The translations under genes and the position numbers were made by a program. A stretch of 64,000 nucleotides of DNA from a virus: positions 140,686 to 204,685 of the IMG/VR virus record IMGVR_UViG_3300018962_000001; one strand, 5' to 3'. The notes beneath the pieces are model-generated. The model did not search any database. It worked only from the letters and a program-made list of their open reading frames with translations, and was not told where the DNA came from. Positions within the stretch are counted from its first letter, which is position 1. Each line of letters starts with the position of its first letter. Below, in pieces: positions 43,527 to 51,981 of this stretch.

Positions 43527-43996
43527 AACCACCCCTGTTTGACGAGCCGCCCCCAGTTGACGAGCCGCCGCCGGATCTCAGCCTTGCACTCCGGCAGGTG
43601 GCGGCCTGGGAGCAGATCGCCGCCGCCGCCGCCGGGAGGGTTGCCATTCTCCGGGCAATCTTCGTTCTTCTCATCCTGTATATCTTGATGTACGGGTACT
43701 TCCTCTCTCCAAGCGCCGACGATCTGCGCATTCAAACCCTGCCCGGCGCAACCTGCGTCTGGATTGAAGGCCAAATGCGACTTACGATGCAGTGCGTCCC
43801 GAATGGTCGGGCCACGATTCCATCACAGGAGGAGACCCCCGATGACTCTGTCCCGATGGGGCGAACTAACCACCGTTCAGGTAGCCTACTTTCGCACGGG
43901 CGATCACCCCTGGACGGCGCTGGACGGACCGATTGCCACGAGCGCAGAGTCGGACTCTGCGCTCGTGGGGACCGTCATTGCCGGGTTGTCGATTGA
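43523..43996 (+). CDS. Single-pass membrane protein; C-terminus overlaps the next gene
   Basis: 157 residues. A Pro/Asp-rich N-terminus (FDEPPPVDEPPPD) precedes a membrane segment (ILRAIFVLLILYILMYGYFL, about residues 47-66). Residues after about 107 overlap the next gene, whose strong AGGAGGA site and ATG lie at 43,842. The overlapping C-terminus (ERRVGLCARGDRHCRVVD) reads like a non-coding frame. A frameshift, or an earlier true stop lost by mutation, cannot be ruled out. Confidence 0.55.
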   Translation: MKPPLFDEPPPVDEPPPDLSLALRQVAAWEQIAAAAAGRVAILRAIFVLLILYILMYGYFLSPSADDLRIQTLPGATCVWIEGQMRLTMQCVPNGRATIPSQEETPDDSVPMGRTNHRSGSLLSHGRSPLDGAGRTDCHERRVGLCARGDRHCRVVD

Positions 43997-44855
43997 GCCA
44001 TTTTCGACCGATGAGCTGGAGCGGCTCGTCGACGCAGCGGAGATGCCCGCACCCTCCGAAGCCAGTCCTCTGCGACTGTGCGGCTGTTGCGGGGCGGTAT
44101 TAAGCGGATCGCCGCCGTTTGATCCGGTCTGGTGGCAAGGTGGCGAACTCTGGTGGTTGGCCGACCAAGACTATGGCACCGTGGAAACCGCCTGGGACGA
44201 GGCGACCGGCCTGCTGTTGTGCGACGCGGCACGATTCGAGATCGCGGCGATCGCCTGGGGATCGACCGATGAGCCAGGAAACGGTCCCAGCTATCTCGCC
44301 ACAGAGATCGGGAATGTCAGTATGCGCGACCTGTTTGCGCCGTTTCTCGGGGATCTGAAGGTCGCTGCCGATTGGGTCCGCTGGCGGCGCGGTGAAGGGC
44401 GCGATCGGTTCGTCAGCTTCGTGGTCTTGTGGGAATGTTCCCAGGAGATCGGAGGCGGCTATTTTGGCGATGATTGGGAGGTGGCGGTGGATTTCGTCGG
44501 GATTGTGCGGCCCACACGCACCGGCCTCGATGTGATCCCTCCCGCCCAGTACGATACACGAGGAGGACCGCAGATGCAAATTACAACCCAGCGCCGATCC
44601 GGCGATTGGATGGCGTGCCTGGATGGGGATCTCACCAAGTTTGAAACCGGACGGACGGAGGAGGAGGCGGTTGGGACGCTGATTCGGACTCGTGCCGCCG
44701 AAGTGCCCGATCATACCGTGATCCAAACGCAGCTGACCAACTGGCGGGCAAGCCGGGCGGGCGTGGCGGTGCTCGGAGCGGAGGCGATCGCCTCCGGCAG
44801 CGTCCAGATCCGGCGGCTTCCTCCCGAATCGGGTGGAACTGGAGCCCCACGATGA
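43842..44855 (+). CDS. Unknown protein with Cys pair
   Basis: 337 residues from ATG 43,842 behind AGGAGGAG. Contains a CGCCG pattern (RLCGCCGAVLSG) and WWQGGELWWLADQDYG, then many acidic loops. Contains an internal duplication-like WVRWRRGEGRDRFVSFVVLW stretch. The C-terminus (QTQLTNWRASRAGVAVLGAE) is helical. No family was recognised. Its upstream 155 bp are shared with the preceding frame. Confidence 0.55.
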   Translation: MTLSRWGELTTVQVAYFRTGDHPWTALDGPIATSAESDSALVGTVIAGLSIEPFSTDELERLVDAAEMPAPSEASPLRLCGCCGAVLSGSPPFDPVWWQGGELWWLADQDYGTVETAWDEATGLLLCDAARFEIAAIAWGSTDEPGNGPSYLATEIGNVSMRDLFAPFLGDLKVAADWVRWRRGEGRDRFVSFVVLWECSQEIGGGYFGDDWEVAVDFVGIVRPTRTGLDVIPPAQYDTRGGPQMQITTQRRSGDWMACLDGDLTKFETGRTEEEAVGTLIRTRAAEVPDHTVIQTQLTNWRASRAGVAVLGAEAIASGSVQIRRLPPESGGTGAPR

Positions 44856-45208
44856 GCACCGAGACTCCCGATTCCTTGGATCTGTTGCGCCATTGGCCGA
44901 CCCCGTGGACCGTTCGCCCCGTAACCCGGTATCACATTGGACTCTATGATGCCGTGGGAAAGCTGGTGCTATCCGCAGAAACGAGTCACCAGACCTTGCT
45001 GCTCAGTCTCATCGCTACCTGTGTGAATCAGGCCGCGGCAACGAAGGACCTGATCGCCGCTGCGCGCGCGCTGTCGGCGGATTGGGAGCCGTTCACCGAT
45101 GATCAGGAACGGCTGGTCGTTGCCCCGCCGTATATCCGGGCTGTCCAGCGGGCGGTCGCCCGCTACGACGGCAAACCAACCTGGCCCTATGAAGGAGGTC
45201 CGGCATGA
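44852..45208 (+). CDS. Unknown protein
   Basis: 118 residues; ATGA overlap with the previous gene. Alpha/beta with RYHIGLYDAVGKLVLSAET and a helical core (LIAARALSADWEPFTDDQE). Small, acidic. No recognised family. Confidence 0.5.
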   Translation: MSTETPDSLDLLRHWPTPWTVRPVTRYHIGLYDAVGKLVLSAETSHQTLLLSLIATCVNQAAATKDLIAAARALSADWEPFTDDQERLVVAPPYIRAVQRAVARYDGKPTWPYEGGPA

Positions 45209-45492
45209 CCCAGTGCAGTCATCAGCGGGCCGTGGAACACCACCAGTACAAATCCCTGATTCCACGCTTGGATCAAGGACACCTTTTTACCGAGCGCGTG
45301 CCCTGCCCGGATTGCGCGCTCCCCGTTACCCTGATCCCGCAATATAGTCGTCCGGTTCCTCATCTGTTGGTCGTCACCGACGACTACGCGATCACGGCGG
45401 ATTTCGCGTTCTACGGCGGCCAGCTCTATCAGACGGTGCAAACCGAGCCACGGACCTATCCGCCGCCGTACGAACGGGAGGTGGGTGGATGA
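45205..45492 (+). CDS. Small Cys-containing protein, unknown
   Basis: 95 residues; ATGA overlap. A TECS-type N-terminal CSHQRAVEHHQYKS and a CPDC pair (RVPCPDCALPVTLIP) suggest one zinc site. Beta strands follow (LLVVTDDYAITADFAFYGG). Confidence 0.5.
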   Translation: MTQCSHQRAVEHHQYKSLIPRLDQGHLFTERVPCPDCALPVTLIPQYSRPVPHLLVVTDDYAITADFAFYGGQLYQTVQTEPRTYPPPYEREVGG

Positions 45493-45851
45493 CGATCTCG
45501 TTTCCGAATGATCCACAAGCCTTCTTTCTCCACCTTGCCAACTATTGTGACGGGCCGGTCACGGCGGTAACCCTGAGCTTCCACGCCGATCCGGTGGCCT
45601 TTGGGTGGCGAATCTCGGCAAATTACTATCCTGAGTCCCGGCGGCTGATGCGCGACCACTTTTATCTCACCGCTGATCCGCAGATGGATCGGTTGATCCA
45701 ACTCAGCATTGAGGGGCGCATCATTGAGGCCGTGCCAGGCGGGATTCCAGGGCCGGATGGTGATCCGCCGTATCGCCTGTGTGCGGGGATTATGCCCGAT
45801 ACCGATTCCCGGTCCAACCCGCTGCGCCTGGAGGACCGACATGGCGCTTAG
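45489..45851 (+). CDS. Unknown protein
   Basis: 120 residues; ATGA overlap with the previous gene and 11 bp overlap with the next. Beta-rich (TAVTLSFHADPVAFGWRISA) with a helical centre. Function unknown. Confidence 0.5.
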   Translation: MTISFPNDPQAFFLHLANYCDGPVTAVTLSFHADPVAFGWRISANYYPESRRLMRDHFYLTADPQMDRLIQLSIEGRIIEAVPGGIPGPDGDPPYRLCAGIMPDTDSRSNPLRLEDRHGA

Positions 45852-46137
45852 CCCGGATCTGGTGTGTGCGATTAATACGTGGTTTGCCTTTCGGCGAACT
45901 CCGCGATGGATCAATCACGAAGGCCGGAGTCGCCGGGCTGGTGGTCGCGCGGTGCAGATTCTGACCTGGCCGGATGACCGGACCAAGCAGATGATCGAGG
46001 AGCATGTCATCACCGTGGCCGCTGCGCACGGGATCGCGGTCACGATCCGGCAGTCGGGCATGCTGCTGCTGGCGTGCGGCGATGATCGCTGGATCATCAC
46101 GGAGCCGATTCCTCCGTGGGAGGACCGAACGCAATGA
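45841..46137 (+). CDS. Tandem paralog family member 1
   Basis: 98 residues. It starts MALSPDLVCAINTWFAFRRTP and contains LTWPDDRTKQMIEEHVITVAAAHGIAVTI and the end WIITEPIP. The two following genes repeat this pattern: NTYFAF or NTYYAF, an xGWPD or GWRDD block, then helix, beta, and final ITGPIE or VNGPIE. These three are one duplicated family of a small alpha/beta fold, unknown in function. Confidence 0.65.
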   Translation: MALSPDLVCAINTWFAFRRTPRWINHEGRSRRAGGRAVQILTWPDDRTKQMIEEHVITVAAAHGIAVTIRQSGMLLLACGDDRWIITEPIPPWEDRTQ

Positions 46138-46601
46138 ATCTCAGTATGAACCTGCTGGCCGCGCTAAACACCTATTTCGCCTTCCAGACCATGCCACACC
46201 AGCACGGCACGGTCCAGGTGGTTGGATGGCGCGATGACCCCACGCGCCAGCGGGTCTGTGCCGCGCTGACGGCTACTGCCGAGGAGGATGGGTGGCGGAT
46301 CGCCATCCGTTCGGACGGTATTGCCCTGTTTCGTGATGACGAGTCCCATCTCATCACCGGCCCGATCGAGATTCCACGCCACGCGCCCGGACGGATTCCT
46401 ACCCGGCTGGCGGAGTATCTCTGGACCTATACGTGTCTGTGTTTGGGTGATCCGCGCATGACCGGGCCAATTGCCCTGTTTGCCCTGTCGGTGGATGCCG
46501 ACGCCCACCGGGAGCAGCTTGCCAGCACGTATCACCAACGCGAGGTGGTGCTCCTTGGCTTCGACGACTGGTGTGATCGTTTTGAAGGAGGATCGGTCTA
46601 A
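46134..46601 (+). CDS. Tandem paralog family member 2 (longer)
   Basis: 155 residues; ATGA overlap. NMNLLAALNTYFAFQTMP and GWRDDPTRQRVCAALTATAEED align with its neighbours, followed by SHLITGPIEIPRH. It then adds a 60-residue extension (LWTYTCLCLGDPRMTGPIALF), possibly a second domain. Confidence 0.65.
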   Translation: MNLSMNLLAALNTYFAFQTMPHQHGTVQVVGWRDDPTRQRVCAALTATAEEDGWRIAIRSDGIALFRDDESHLITGPIEIPRHAPGRIPTRLAEYLWTYTCLCLGDPRMTGPIALFALSVDADAHREQLASTYHQREVVLLGFDDWCDRFEGGSV

Positions 46602-46861
46602 TGCGCCTGAGTGCTGCGATGAAAGCCGCGATTAATACCTATTATGCGTTCCGGCGGACCCCAACCCGCGTGGCAACACTGGAACGTGGTGGATCGCTCT
46701 ACAACGTCGGCTGGCCCGACAGTGCGACCAAGGAGCGGATCTGCCAACACGTGTGTGATGTTGCCGCTACGCACGGGATCAGTGTGTCGATTGTGCCGGG
46801 GACCATCTTCCTCCGGCGTGGCACGCAACGCCTGCAAGTGAATGGACCAATCGAGCCATGA
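46601..46861 (+). CDS. Tandem paralog family member 3
   Basis: 86 residues, 1 bp overlap with the previous stop. LSAAMKAAINTYYAFRRTP, then GWPDSATKERICQHVCDVAATHGISVSI and LQVNGPIEP. It is the closest in length to member 1. Confidence 0.65.
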   Translation: MRLSAAMKAAINTYYAFRRTPTRVATLERGGSLYNVGWPDSATKERICQHVCDVAATHGISVSIVPGTIFLRRGTQRLQVNGPIEP

Positions 46862-47733
46862 GTGACCACCGAACCCTGCGCAGCGATGGGACGCTGCGCT
46901 ATGCTGATGGAATCTACCGACTCGCGCAGTTCGAGGGCGGCGACCCTGACGGCGAGTGGTGGAATCAACGAGTTGATCCGTATCTAGGAAAGCGGGTGGA
47001 GGTGGAGCTGGACGACGGGATTCAACTCGGAAAATTGGCCGTGTCTGATCCACGCACGGGCGACTTCCTCTTTTATATGTTTCGCGATCAGGACGTTGGT
47101 CCGCCGCCGCCGCCACTGGATACCCAGGTGGCGGAAGATGGCGCGGTGTATTATTCCTGGCGCTGGTGGATGCCGGAAGCCCCCGCTTCAGTCTGGCGGC
47201 GCTGGATCGGCAAGGTGGTGCATCTCCATGATGATCCCGACGCGCCCCAGGATCGAGTTCAGGTCGTTGATCCGGCGACCGGCACCACCCTGTGGTGGGC
47301 GCTCATCGTGCCACTCCCGCCGCGCGATCCCCTTGCGCGACCGACGCGGCAACCAACCGTGATCGACAAACTCCAGGAGGCTCTCACGGGTCTCGAAGCG
47401 ATGCAGGCGCAGATTGATCGGTGGCGCGACCAGCTCACCTGGCTGGTCGATGCCTGGGATCAAGATCTGGGCACCCGCATTGATCCCGATCACCTGATCG
47501 ACCTGATCGCCGACTTCGCCGGTATTCCTGGGCGCGGCCCCAAGGAACGCGCCGACGTGGGGACGTTTACCGTGCGACTTTCTGCGGAGCAGATCGCGCT
47601 GCTGCGTACGGCGACGCAGGCAGACGCGCAGCACGTCCTCCCCGCCATCCTGTCGCAGCTCACGATCGCGGCACGGGCGCGATCGGCGCACGGCCTCATC
47701 GATCTCCGGCAGCCGTCCCCGCCCCGCCCCTAA
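46858..47733 (+). CDS. Unknown protein with internal repeat
   Basis: 291 residues; ATGA overlap. Two similar modules are visible: YADGIYRLAQFEGGDPDGEWW and YYSWRWWMPEAPASVWRRW, each followed by a GKxVxxxxD block and an FLFYMF or LWWALI strand. A Pro run lies between (GCC repeat). The C-terminal third is helical. It is the last gene of the plus-strand block and shares CTAA (47,730-47,733) with the converging gene. Confidence 0.6.
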   Translation: MSDHRTLRSDGTLRYADGIYRLAQFEGGDPDGEWWNQRVDPYLGKRVEVELDDGIQLGKLAVSDPRTGDFLFYMFRDQDVGPPPPPLDTQVAEDGAVYYSWRWWMPEAPASVWRRWIGKVVHLHDDPDAPQDRVQVVDPATGTTLWWALIVPLPPRDPLARPTRQPTVIDKLQEALTGLEAMQAQIDRWRDQLTWLVDAWDQDLGTRIDPDHLIDLIADFAGIPGRGPKERADVGTFTVRLSAEQIALLRTATQADAQHVLPAILSQLTIAARARSAHGLIDLRQPSPPRP

Positions 47734-48539
47734 CGAAACACCACCTGTGGCGCGGTGGTCAATGGATCAAGCTGGACCACCCGCCGCCACTGCTGGCCGA
47801 TTCGCCACGGATGGACGTGATCCAGATCGGTAAACAAGGTCCGACCCAGCAGTGGCCCCAGCAGTGGCGCACAGGTGTCGAGCAGCCGAGGAGCCAGGGT
47901 CGAACTGGATACGCACAGCACCACAAAGCGCCGGGCCGCGCCCGCGCCCTCGGCTGCGCGCCGATACATCCGCAGCTTCTCCTCCCAGACCCCGATCCGC
48001 CGTGCCCGATCCACCTCCAGATAGTACTGGATGGCTCCCTTCGGATGCTCAAGGGAAAAGACCGCATCCGGCGTGGAGGTATCGGATTCTTCCCGCAGGC
48101 GTGGCGCAAGCTGCCAGCCTTGCAATCCAGTCGGCGTGGTTTCCTCCAGACGGCTCCGCACCGCCGCATACACGCGCCCGACATCAAGCCGCTGCTGAAG
48201 CGCCTCATCGGACTCTGGAGGCATCGCGACATACCGGATCGTGGCCTCTGGGCGGCCCGTGGTGACATGCAGCCGCTCAGCACCCCGCGCCGTGAGGCCA
48301 TAGGCGATCTCGGCCCGTCCAGGCCGTTGCAGGCGCTGGAGATAGCCCGCGCGCGTCAATCGCCGCAGCCGATCGTACAGCCACGAGGCGGCGGGGACGC
48401 GCCCGCCATCCTCGCCGGTGCGCGTCCGCCAGCCGGTGTAGTGCAGCCATTCGATGGCCGGGACCGTAAGATACTGGGCGTCCGCCAGGCTCCCAAACAT
48501 CGCCAGATCGCGATCCGTCACTTCAACGCCCACCGTCAT
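47730..48539 (-). CDS. Replication-relaxation-type protein
   Basis: 269 residues from ATG 48,539 with GGAGG upstream. N-terminal winged-helix-like part (MTVGVEVTDRDLAMFGSLAD, then YDRLRRLTRAGYLQRL), and a later PDAVFSLEHPKGAIQYYLEVDRA with LRMYRRAAEGAG. This order is that of the replication-relaxation (Replic_Relax) family found on plasmids and mobile elements, thought to help initiation or relaxase work. The PD and E-x-D residues resemble a nuclease core, but activity is unproven. It starts 17 bp inside the preceding gene. Confidence 0.75.
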   Translation of the reverse strand: MTVGVEVTDRDLAMFGSLADAQYLTVPAIEWLHYTGWRTRTGEDGGRVPAASWLYDRLRRLTRAGYLQRLQRPGRAEIAYGLTARGAERLHVTTGRPEATIRYVAMPPESDEALQQRLDVGRVYAAVRSRLEETTPTGLQGWQLAPRLREESDTSTPDAVFSLEHPKGAIQYYLEVDRARRIGVWEEKLRMYRRAAEGAGAARRFVVLCVSSSTLAPRLLDTCAPLLGPLLGRTLFTDLDHVHPWRIGQQWRRVVQLDPLTTAPQVVFR

Positions 48540-48762
48540 GCGAATCCTCCGATAAGACCGTGATCGAGTCAAACGCGCCGATCTCGATCCACAGATCGTC
48601 CAACCGATCAGTCCTGGGAACCTGGAATCGCTCGCCCGTGGTCATAGGCGGAATCTCGCCTACCACACGTCCATGCAACACGATCTTCAATCCCACGCTT
48701 AGCTGTTCATGGAAGATCGGCTCATCCCCGCTTGGCTGTTCATCGAATATCGGCTCGTCCAT
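48523..48762 (-). CDS. Small acidic protein, unknown
   Basis: 79 residues. Begins MDEPIFDEQPSGDEPIFHEQ, two copies of DEPIFxEQ. Then a small beta domain. Gene partner of the replication-relaxation-type protein, and first in that transcript. Confidence 0.55.
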   Translation of the reverse strand: MDEPIFDEQPSGDEPIFHEQLSVGLKIVLHGRVVGEIPPMTTGERFQVPRTDRLDDLWIEIGAFDSITVLSEDSHDGGR

Positions 48763-48828
48763 TATCCCTCCGCGCTGGACCCGTCAGATACCCCAGGAGA
48801 TCCTAGACTTCCGCACAGGTTGACGCAT

Positions 48829-48857
48829 ATTCTAGGAGATCGCGCCGACTTTTGCAA
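48829..48857 (-). promoter_or_regulatory. Promoter of the replication-relaxation operon
   Basis: -35 TTGCAA (48,852-48,857), 17-bp spacer, -10 TAGAAT (48,829-48,834), reading toward 48,762. Confidence 0.55.
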
Positions 48858-48922
48858 ATCCGTGTCGCACTTTGCGAAGTTTTGGGGAAAGAGAAGTAAG
48901 ACAGGTATATAAGGAGGCCATC

Positions 48923-49213
48923 ATGGGGTTTGTCGATCTTCGATTTCACACGGAACAGAGTTGCAGCTGGTGCCACACGATGAACGCGACCACCGTGCAG
49001 CGCTGCGCGCGCTGCGGCCACGATGCGCACCAGCCACGGATGGTGTGTACCTGCCCACGCTGTCAGGGCGGCTGGCAACCGTTGGGGCTACAAAAACACC
49101 ACGCGGAAGCGGATCGCGCCGACCAGTCGCCAAAACACCGCGAGGTACGGGATCAGGACGGAGGTGACGATCATCTCGGCGATATGCGCGGGCCGGTGCG
49201 AGGTGCCGGTTAA
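48923..49213 (+). CDS. Double zinc-finger protein (RanBP2-like spacing)
   Basis: 96 residues; AAGGAGGCC upstream of ATG 48,923. CSWCHTMNATTVQRCARCGH gives CxxC, three residues, N, six residues, CxxC, the spacing of RanBP2-type fingers that bind RNA or protein. A second cluster CTCPRCQGG follows. The C-terminal half is charged and low complexity. It ends at TTAA (49,210-49,213), shared with the opposite-strand gene. Confidence 0.6.
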   Translation: MGFVDLRFHTEQSCSWCHTMNATTVQRCARCGHDAHQPRMVCTCPRCQGGWQPLGLQKHHAEADRADQSPKHREVRDQDGGDDHLGDMRGPVRGAG

Positions 49214-50142
49214 GCGCTCCAGACAAAAATCATGATCCAGAGGATCGCCAGCGTTGCCAAAAATAGGGCGATGACGCCAGCTCCCGCAACGCTGGCGATC
49301 CCGGCCAGCACGGTGCTGATCACAATCGCATAATAGTGGCCGGGAGGCCAGCGCTGAATCTGCGCCCGATACAGGGCGGGGTATTTTTTATACAGGAGCG
49401 CATTGTATTGTGACTTGCGTTGTTGCCCAATCGACACGCCCCACGGGGCAGGGCGGATCGGATGGACGACGATCGCCTCCGGTGCGGGAACGACCCGCAT
49501 CCCTGCCGTGAGCAGCGTAAAGTACAGGTCGCTATCTTCACGCCAGGCGGCGCGGTAGCGTTCATCAAAGCCGTCGATCGACTCTAAGGCTTGGCGCTTC
49601 ACAAAACAGTTCGCGGTGATAAATCCGAGACCGGCGAGGCCAGCGGCATTTCGTTCATAATCCGTTGGCACCGCCGGGAGGGGCATCGTCGTCAACCCAA
49701 AGGCCGCTGCCGCCTCGCCGGTGTCGATGGCTGCCACGCCCGACGCGAGCCAGTCCGGATCAGGCACGGTGTCATCGTCCGTAAAGGCGATAATGATCCC
49801 CTCGGCGCTGCGCCAGCCCACATTCCGGGCCGCCGCCGGGCCAGCAGGAGATCCCGGCTGTCCGGCGCGCAGGTAGCGAAGCCGCCGTCCGGTGATCACC
49901 GCAGGTTGCTCGTGATGCCGAATCAGCGCGAGCATTCCGGCAGCGGACATGCCTGCGTCCTCCACCACCAGCACCTCGTAGGCAAACGATACGCGCTGGT
50001 GCATCACTGCGGCGACGCACCGATCCAGGAGATCGAGTCGTCGATAGGTTGGGATGACCACCGACACCAGCGGACGAGCAAACGGGACCTGTTTGGCCCG
50101 ATGCTCCACCGCCCCGTGAGTCCACCGATTCTGCCGATCCAT
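49210..50142 (-). CDS. Family 2 glycosyltransferase with C-terminal membrane segments
   Basis: 310 residues. GT-A fold: RPLVSVVIPTYRRLDLLDRC (residues 23-42), then the DXD-like FTDDDTVPDPDWL, the NCFVKRQALESIDGFDERY segment and the acceptor-side WREDSDLYFTLL. Two C-terminal hydrophobic stretches (IVISTVLAGIASVAGAGVIAL and LATLAILWIMIFVW, shown in part) would anchor it in the membrane. It directly follows the portal gene. Phage-encoded GT2 enzymes can modify host surface glycans (serotype conversion) or virion parts. Confidence 0.85.
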   Translation of the reverse strand: MDRQNRWTHGAVEHRAKQVPFARPLVSVVIPTYRRLDLLDRCVAAVMHQRVSFAYEVLVVEDAGMSAAGMLALIRHHEQPAVITGRRLRYLRAGQPGSPAGPAAARNVGWRSAEGIIIAFTDDDTVPDPDWLASGVAAIDTGEAAAAFGLTTMPLPAVPTDYERNAAGLAGLGFITANCFVKRQALESIDGFDERYRAAWREDSDLYFTLLTAGMRVVPAPEAIVVHPIRPAPWGVSIGQQRKSQYNALLYKKYPALYRAQIQRWPPGHYYAIVISTVLAGIASVAGAGVIALFLATLAILWIMIFVWSA

Positions 50143-50144
50143 CC

Positions 50145-51788
50145 CTATCCTCCTGCCGATCCGCGCTGCCCGCTTGTTTGATCTGCCGCCGCGGTCTGAT
50201 CCGCCGTTTCGGCAGCCGCCGCCGCCGCCGCCGCCGCCTGGGCCAACAGGCGCTGACTCGCACTGGTTTTCTCGGTCAGCGGGTTGGCCGATCCCGCTGC
50301 CCCCGCAATCCGCCCTGCCTGGAGGGCGGTTTGGACCCCAGCGCGATCGGCTTCCAACTCCAACCGGGCACGCTCGTATTCCAACTGCTCCAACGCCGTG
50401 AGCGCCACCAACGGGCGTGGCATGATCTCATGATCCAGCTCACCACGGGCATAGCTTTCGAGATCGAAGGGCAGGAACTTCTTTTGCTGGCGCGTGAGCT
50501 GGGCAGGCGTGGCCGACCAGGCTCCCGAGTTGGCGCGAAAGCCGCCCATTGCGACCGCCATCTGCTGCAATTTCATCATTTGCTGATCGTAGTTTGCCTG
50601 CGCCTCCAGCACCGTGCCCGACACATCGCCCATCAAGCGAATCGCCGCCGGACCCGTGACCTGACTCATCGCGCGGAGTTCCCGATACATCGACAGTTCC
50701 GGGTGATCATGCTCGATCTCGGCCAACAAGGACTCAATCCAGGGCAGCGCTTCCGCCGGATTGAGTTCGCCCAGCAGGGACTCGACCTTCCCACCGATCG
50801 GTCCCTTCAGCATCAGCACGGAATCGCGATCGGTATTATCGGGCAGATCAATATCCACCTTCTGCTGCTCGGTGTCGCGATTCTTCCGCGCGCCGAAGAT
50901 GTTGGTAATCGATCCTCCCGACCAAAAAACGACCGGGTTGGCGATCGCTTTGTGCATCTGATCGTGAATATGGGCGGCCATACTATTCAGCTGGTCGAGC
51001 TTCCCGATCGCCCGAATCGCCGGAGCGCCAAAGTCTCCGCCGAGATCGACATGCTTACACCACACTGCCGGAACAAACCCGTACGGATTCTCGATCTCAG
51101 GCGGCGTGCCGTCATAGCTGAACAGCTCGTGATTCCGAAGCGTGCGAATGGATTCCTTGGAGACTTCCTTGGTGTACACATAGGGGGTGCCGTCCGGGGC
51201 CAGCGCCCGGTATTCCATTGCATAAAAGAGGACGTTGCCCGTCGCATCGAGCTGGAGATCATCGCGGACCAGGCCCGGCCACACAATATTGCGGGTGATC
51301 TTGCCGCGATCCAGCTCATCGAGGAGCTCGACCAACACATCCCCACTACACCCGCCATACCGGACCAGCACCGACTTTCCCGCTTGCCAGTTCGCCCATT
51401 GCCACCATTGGCCGATCGCGTGTTTCAGGGCTTCGGGCGTATCTTCGGCCAACGGAATCGCCAGGGGCACGCCATCAGGAAGGCGGGACCCATCGATCGC
51501 CAGCACGCCCGGATATACCTGGGCGGCGTAGAAATCCACCAGTCGCCGTACCGGGTTGTACAGAATGCGCGTTTGTTTGTAGAGGCGATACTGGCTTTTA
51601 TACCGTGCCCATTGTGCGGCGGTGGTGGCGAGATCTTCGAAGGCCTCATTCCGATACCAGGACCAATACAAGGCATATTGATCGATTCGTCCATTAAACG
51701 ACCCTCGCCCGGCGGCGGGTTGCCCCGCACTCCCTGGATCAGCAAGGCGCTGTCGAAACGCCGTCAATCCTGCGCGCGTTGCTGCCAT
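50145..51788 (-). CDS. Portal protein
   Basis: 547 residues from ATG 51,788, which has GGGAGGCGC seven bases upstream; an upstream ATG at 51,872 is open with a poorer site. Portal signatures: NPVRRLVDFYAAQVYPG near the start, then VRYGGCSGDVLVELL, IENPYGFVPAVWCKHVDLGG, LDQLNSMAAHIHDQMHKAI and SMYRELRAMSQVTGPAAIRL, ending in an Ala run (GCC repeat) and Gln tail. Length fits. It forms the DNA-entry channel at the head vertex. The terminase usually next to it was not found. Confidence 0.88.
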   Translation of the reverse strand: MAATRAGLTAFRQRLADPGSAGQPAAGRGSFNGRIDQYALYWSWYRNEAFEDLATTAAQWARYKSQYRLYKQTRILYNPVRRLVDFYAAQVYPGVLAIDGSRLPDGVPLAIPLAEDTPEALKHAIGQWWQWANWQAGKSVLVRYGGCSGDVLVELLDELDRGKITRNIVWPGLVRDDLQLDATGNVLFYAMEYRALAPDGTPYVYTKEVSKESIRTLRNHELFSYDGTPPEIENPYGFVPAVWCKHVDLGGDFGAPAIRAIGKLDQLNSMAAHIHDQMHKAIANPVVFWSGGSITNIFGARKNRDTEQQKVDIDLPDNTDRDSVLMLKGPIGGKVESLLGELNPAEALPWIESLLAEIEHDHPELSMYRELRAMSQVTGPAAIRLMGDVSGTVLEAQANYDQQMMKLQQMAVAMGGFRANSGAWSATPAQLTRQQKKFLPFDLESYARGELDHEIMPRPLVALTALEQLEYERARLELEADRAGVQTALQAGRIAGAAGSANPLTEKTSASQRLLAQAAAAAAAAAETADQTAAADQTSGQRGSAGG

Positions 51789-51929
51789 TAAGCGCCTCCC
51801 CACTGCTGCTGGTCGATCTTGCACCACCGTCGCTCCTACTCCGTCCCGGAGTGCTAGGTTGAAATAGACCATCCGGTACGGTGGGGGGCGCGCAGGCGCA
51901 CGCAGAGTGGTCGGTGCCTATAGCATACC

Positions 51930-51962
51930 AAAGAAACGCGCTCCGGCATAGTCGGAGCGCGT
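51930..51962 (-). terminator. Rho-independent terminator
   Basis: Arms ACGCGCTCCG (51,936-51,945) and CGGAGCGCGT (51,953-51,962), seven-base loop, and on the minus strand TTTCTTT. It lies 20 bp past the stop of the gene at 51,982, between it and the portal gene. Confidence 0.75.
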
Positions 51963-51981
51963 CAGTCGGGAGAGGAGCGTG

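Noticed and set aside
50178-51791. 537-residue plus-strand frame opposite the portal gene
   Set aside because: Basic, low-complexity shadow frame. The minus strand carries clear portal motifs.
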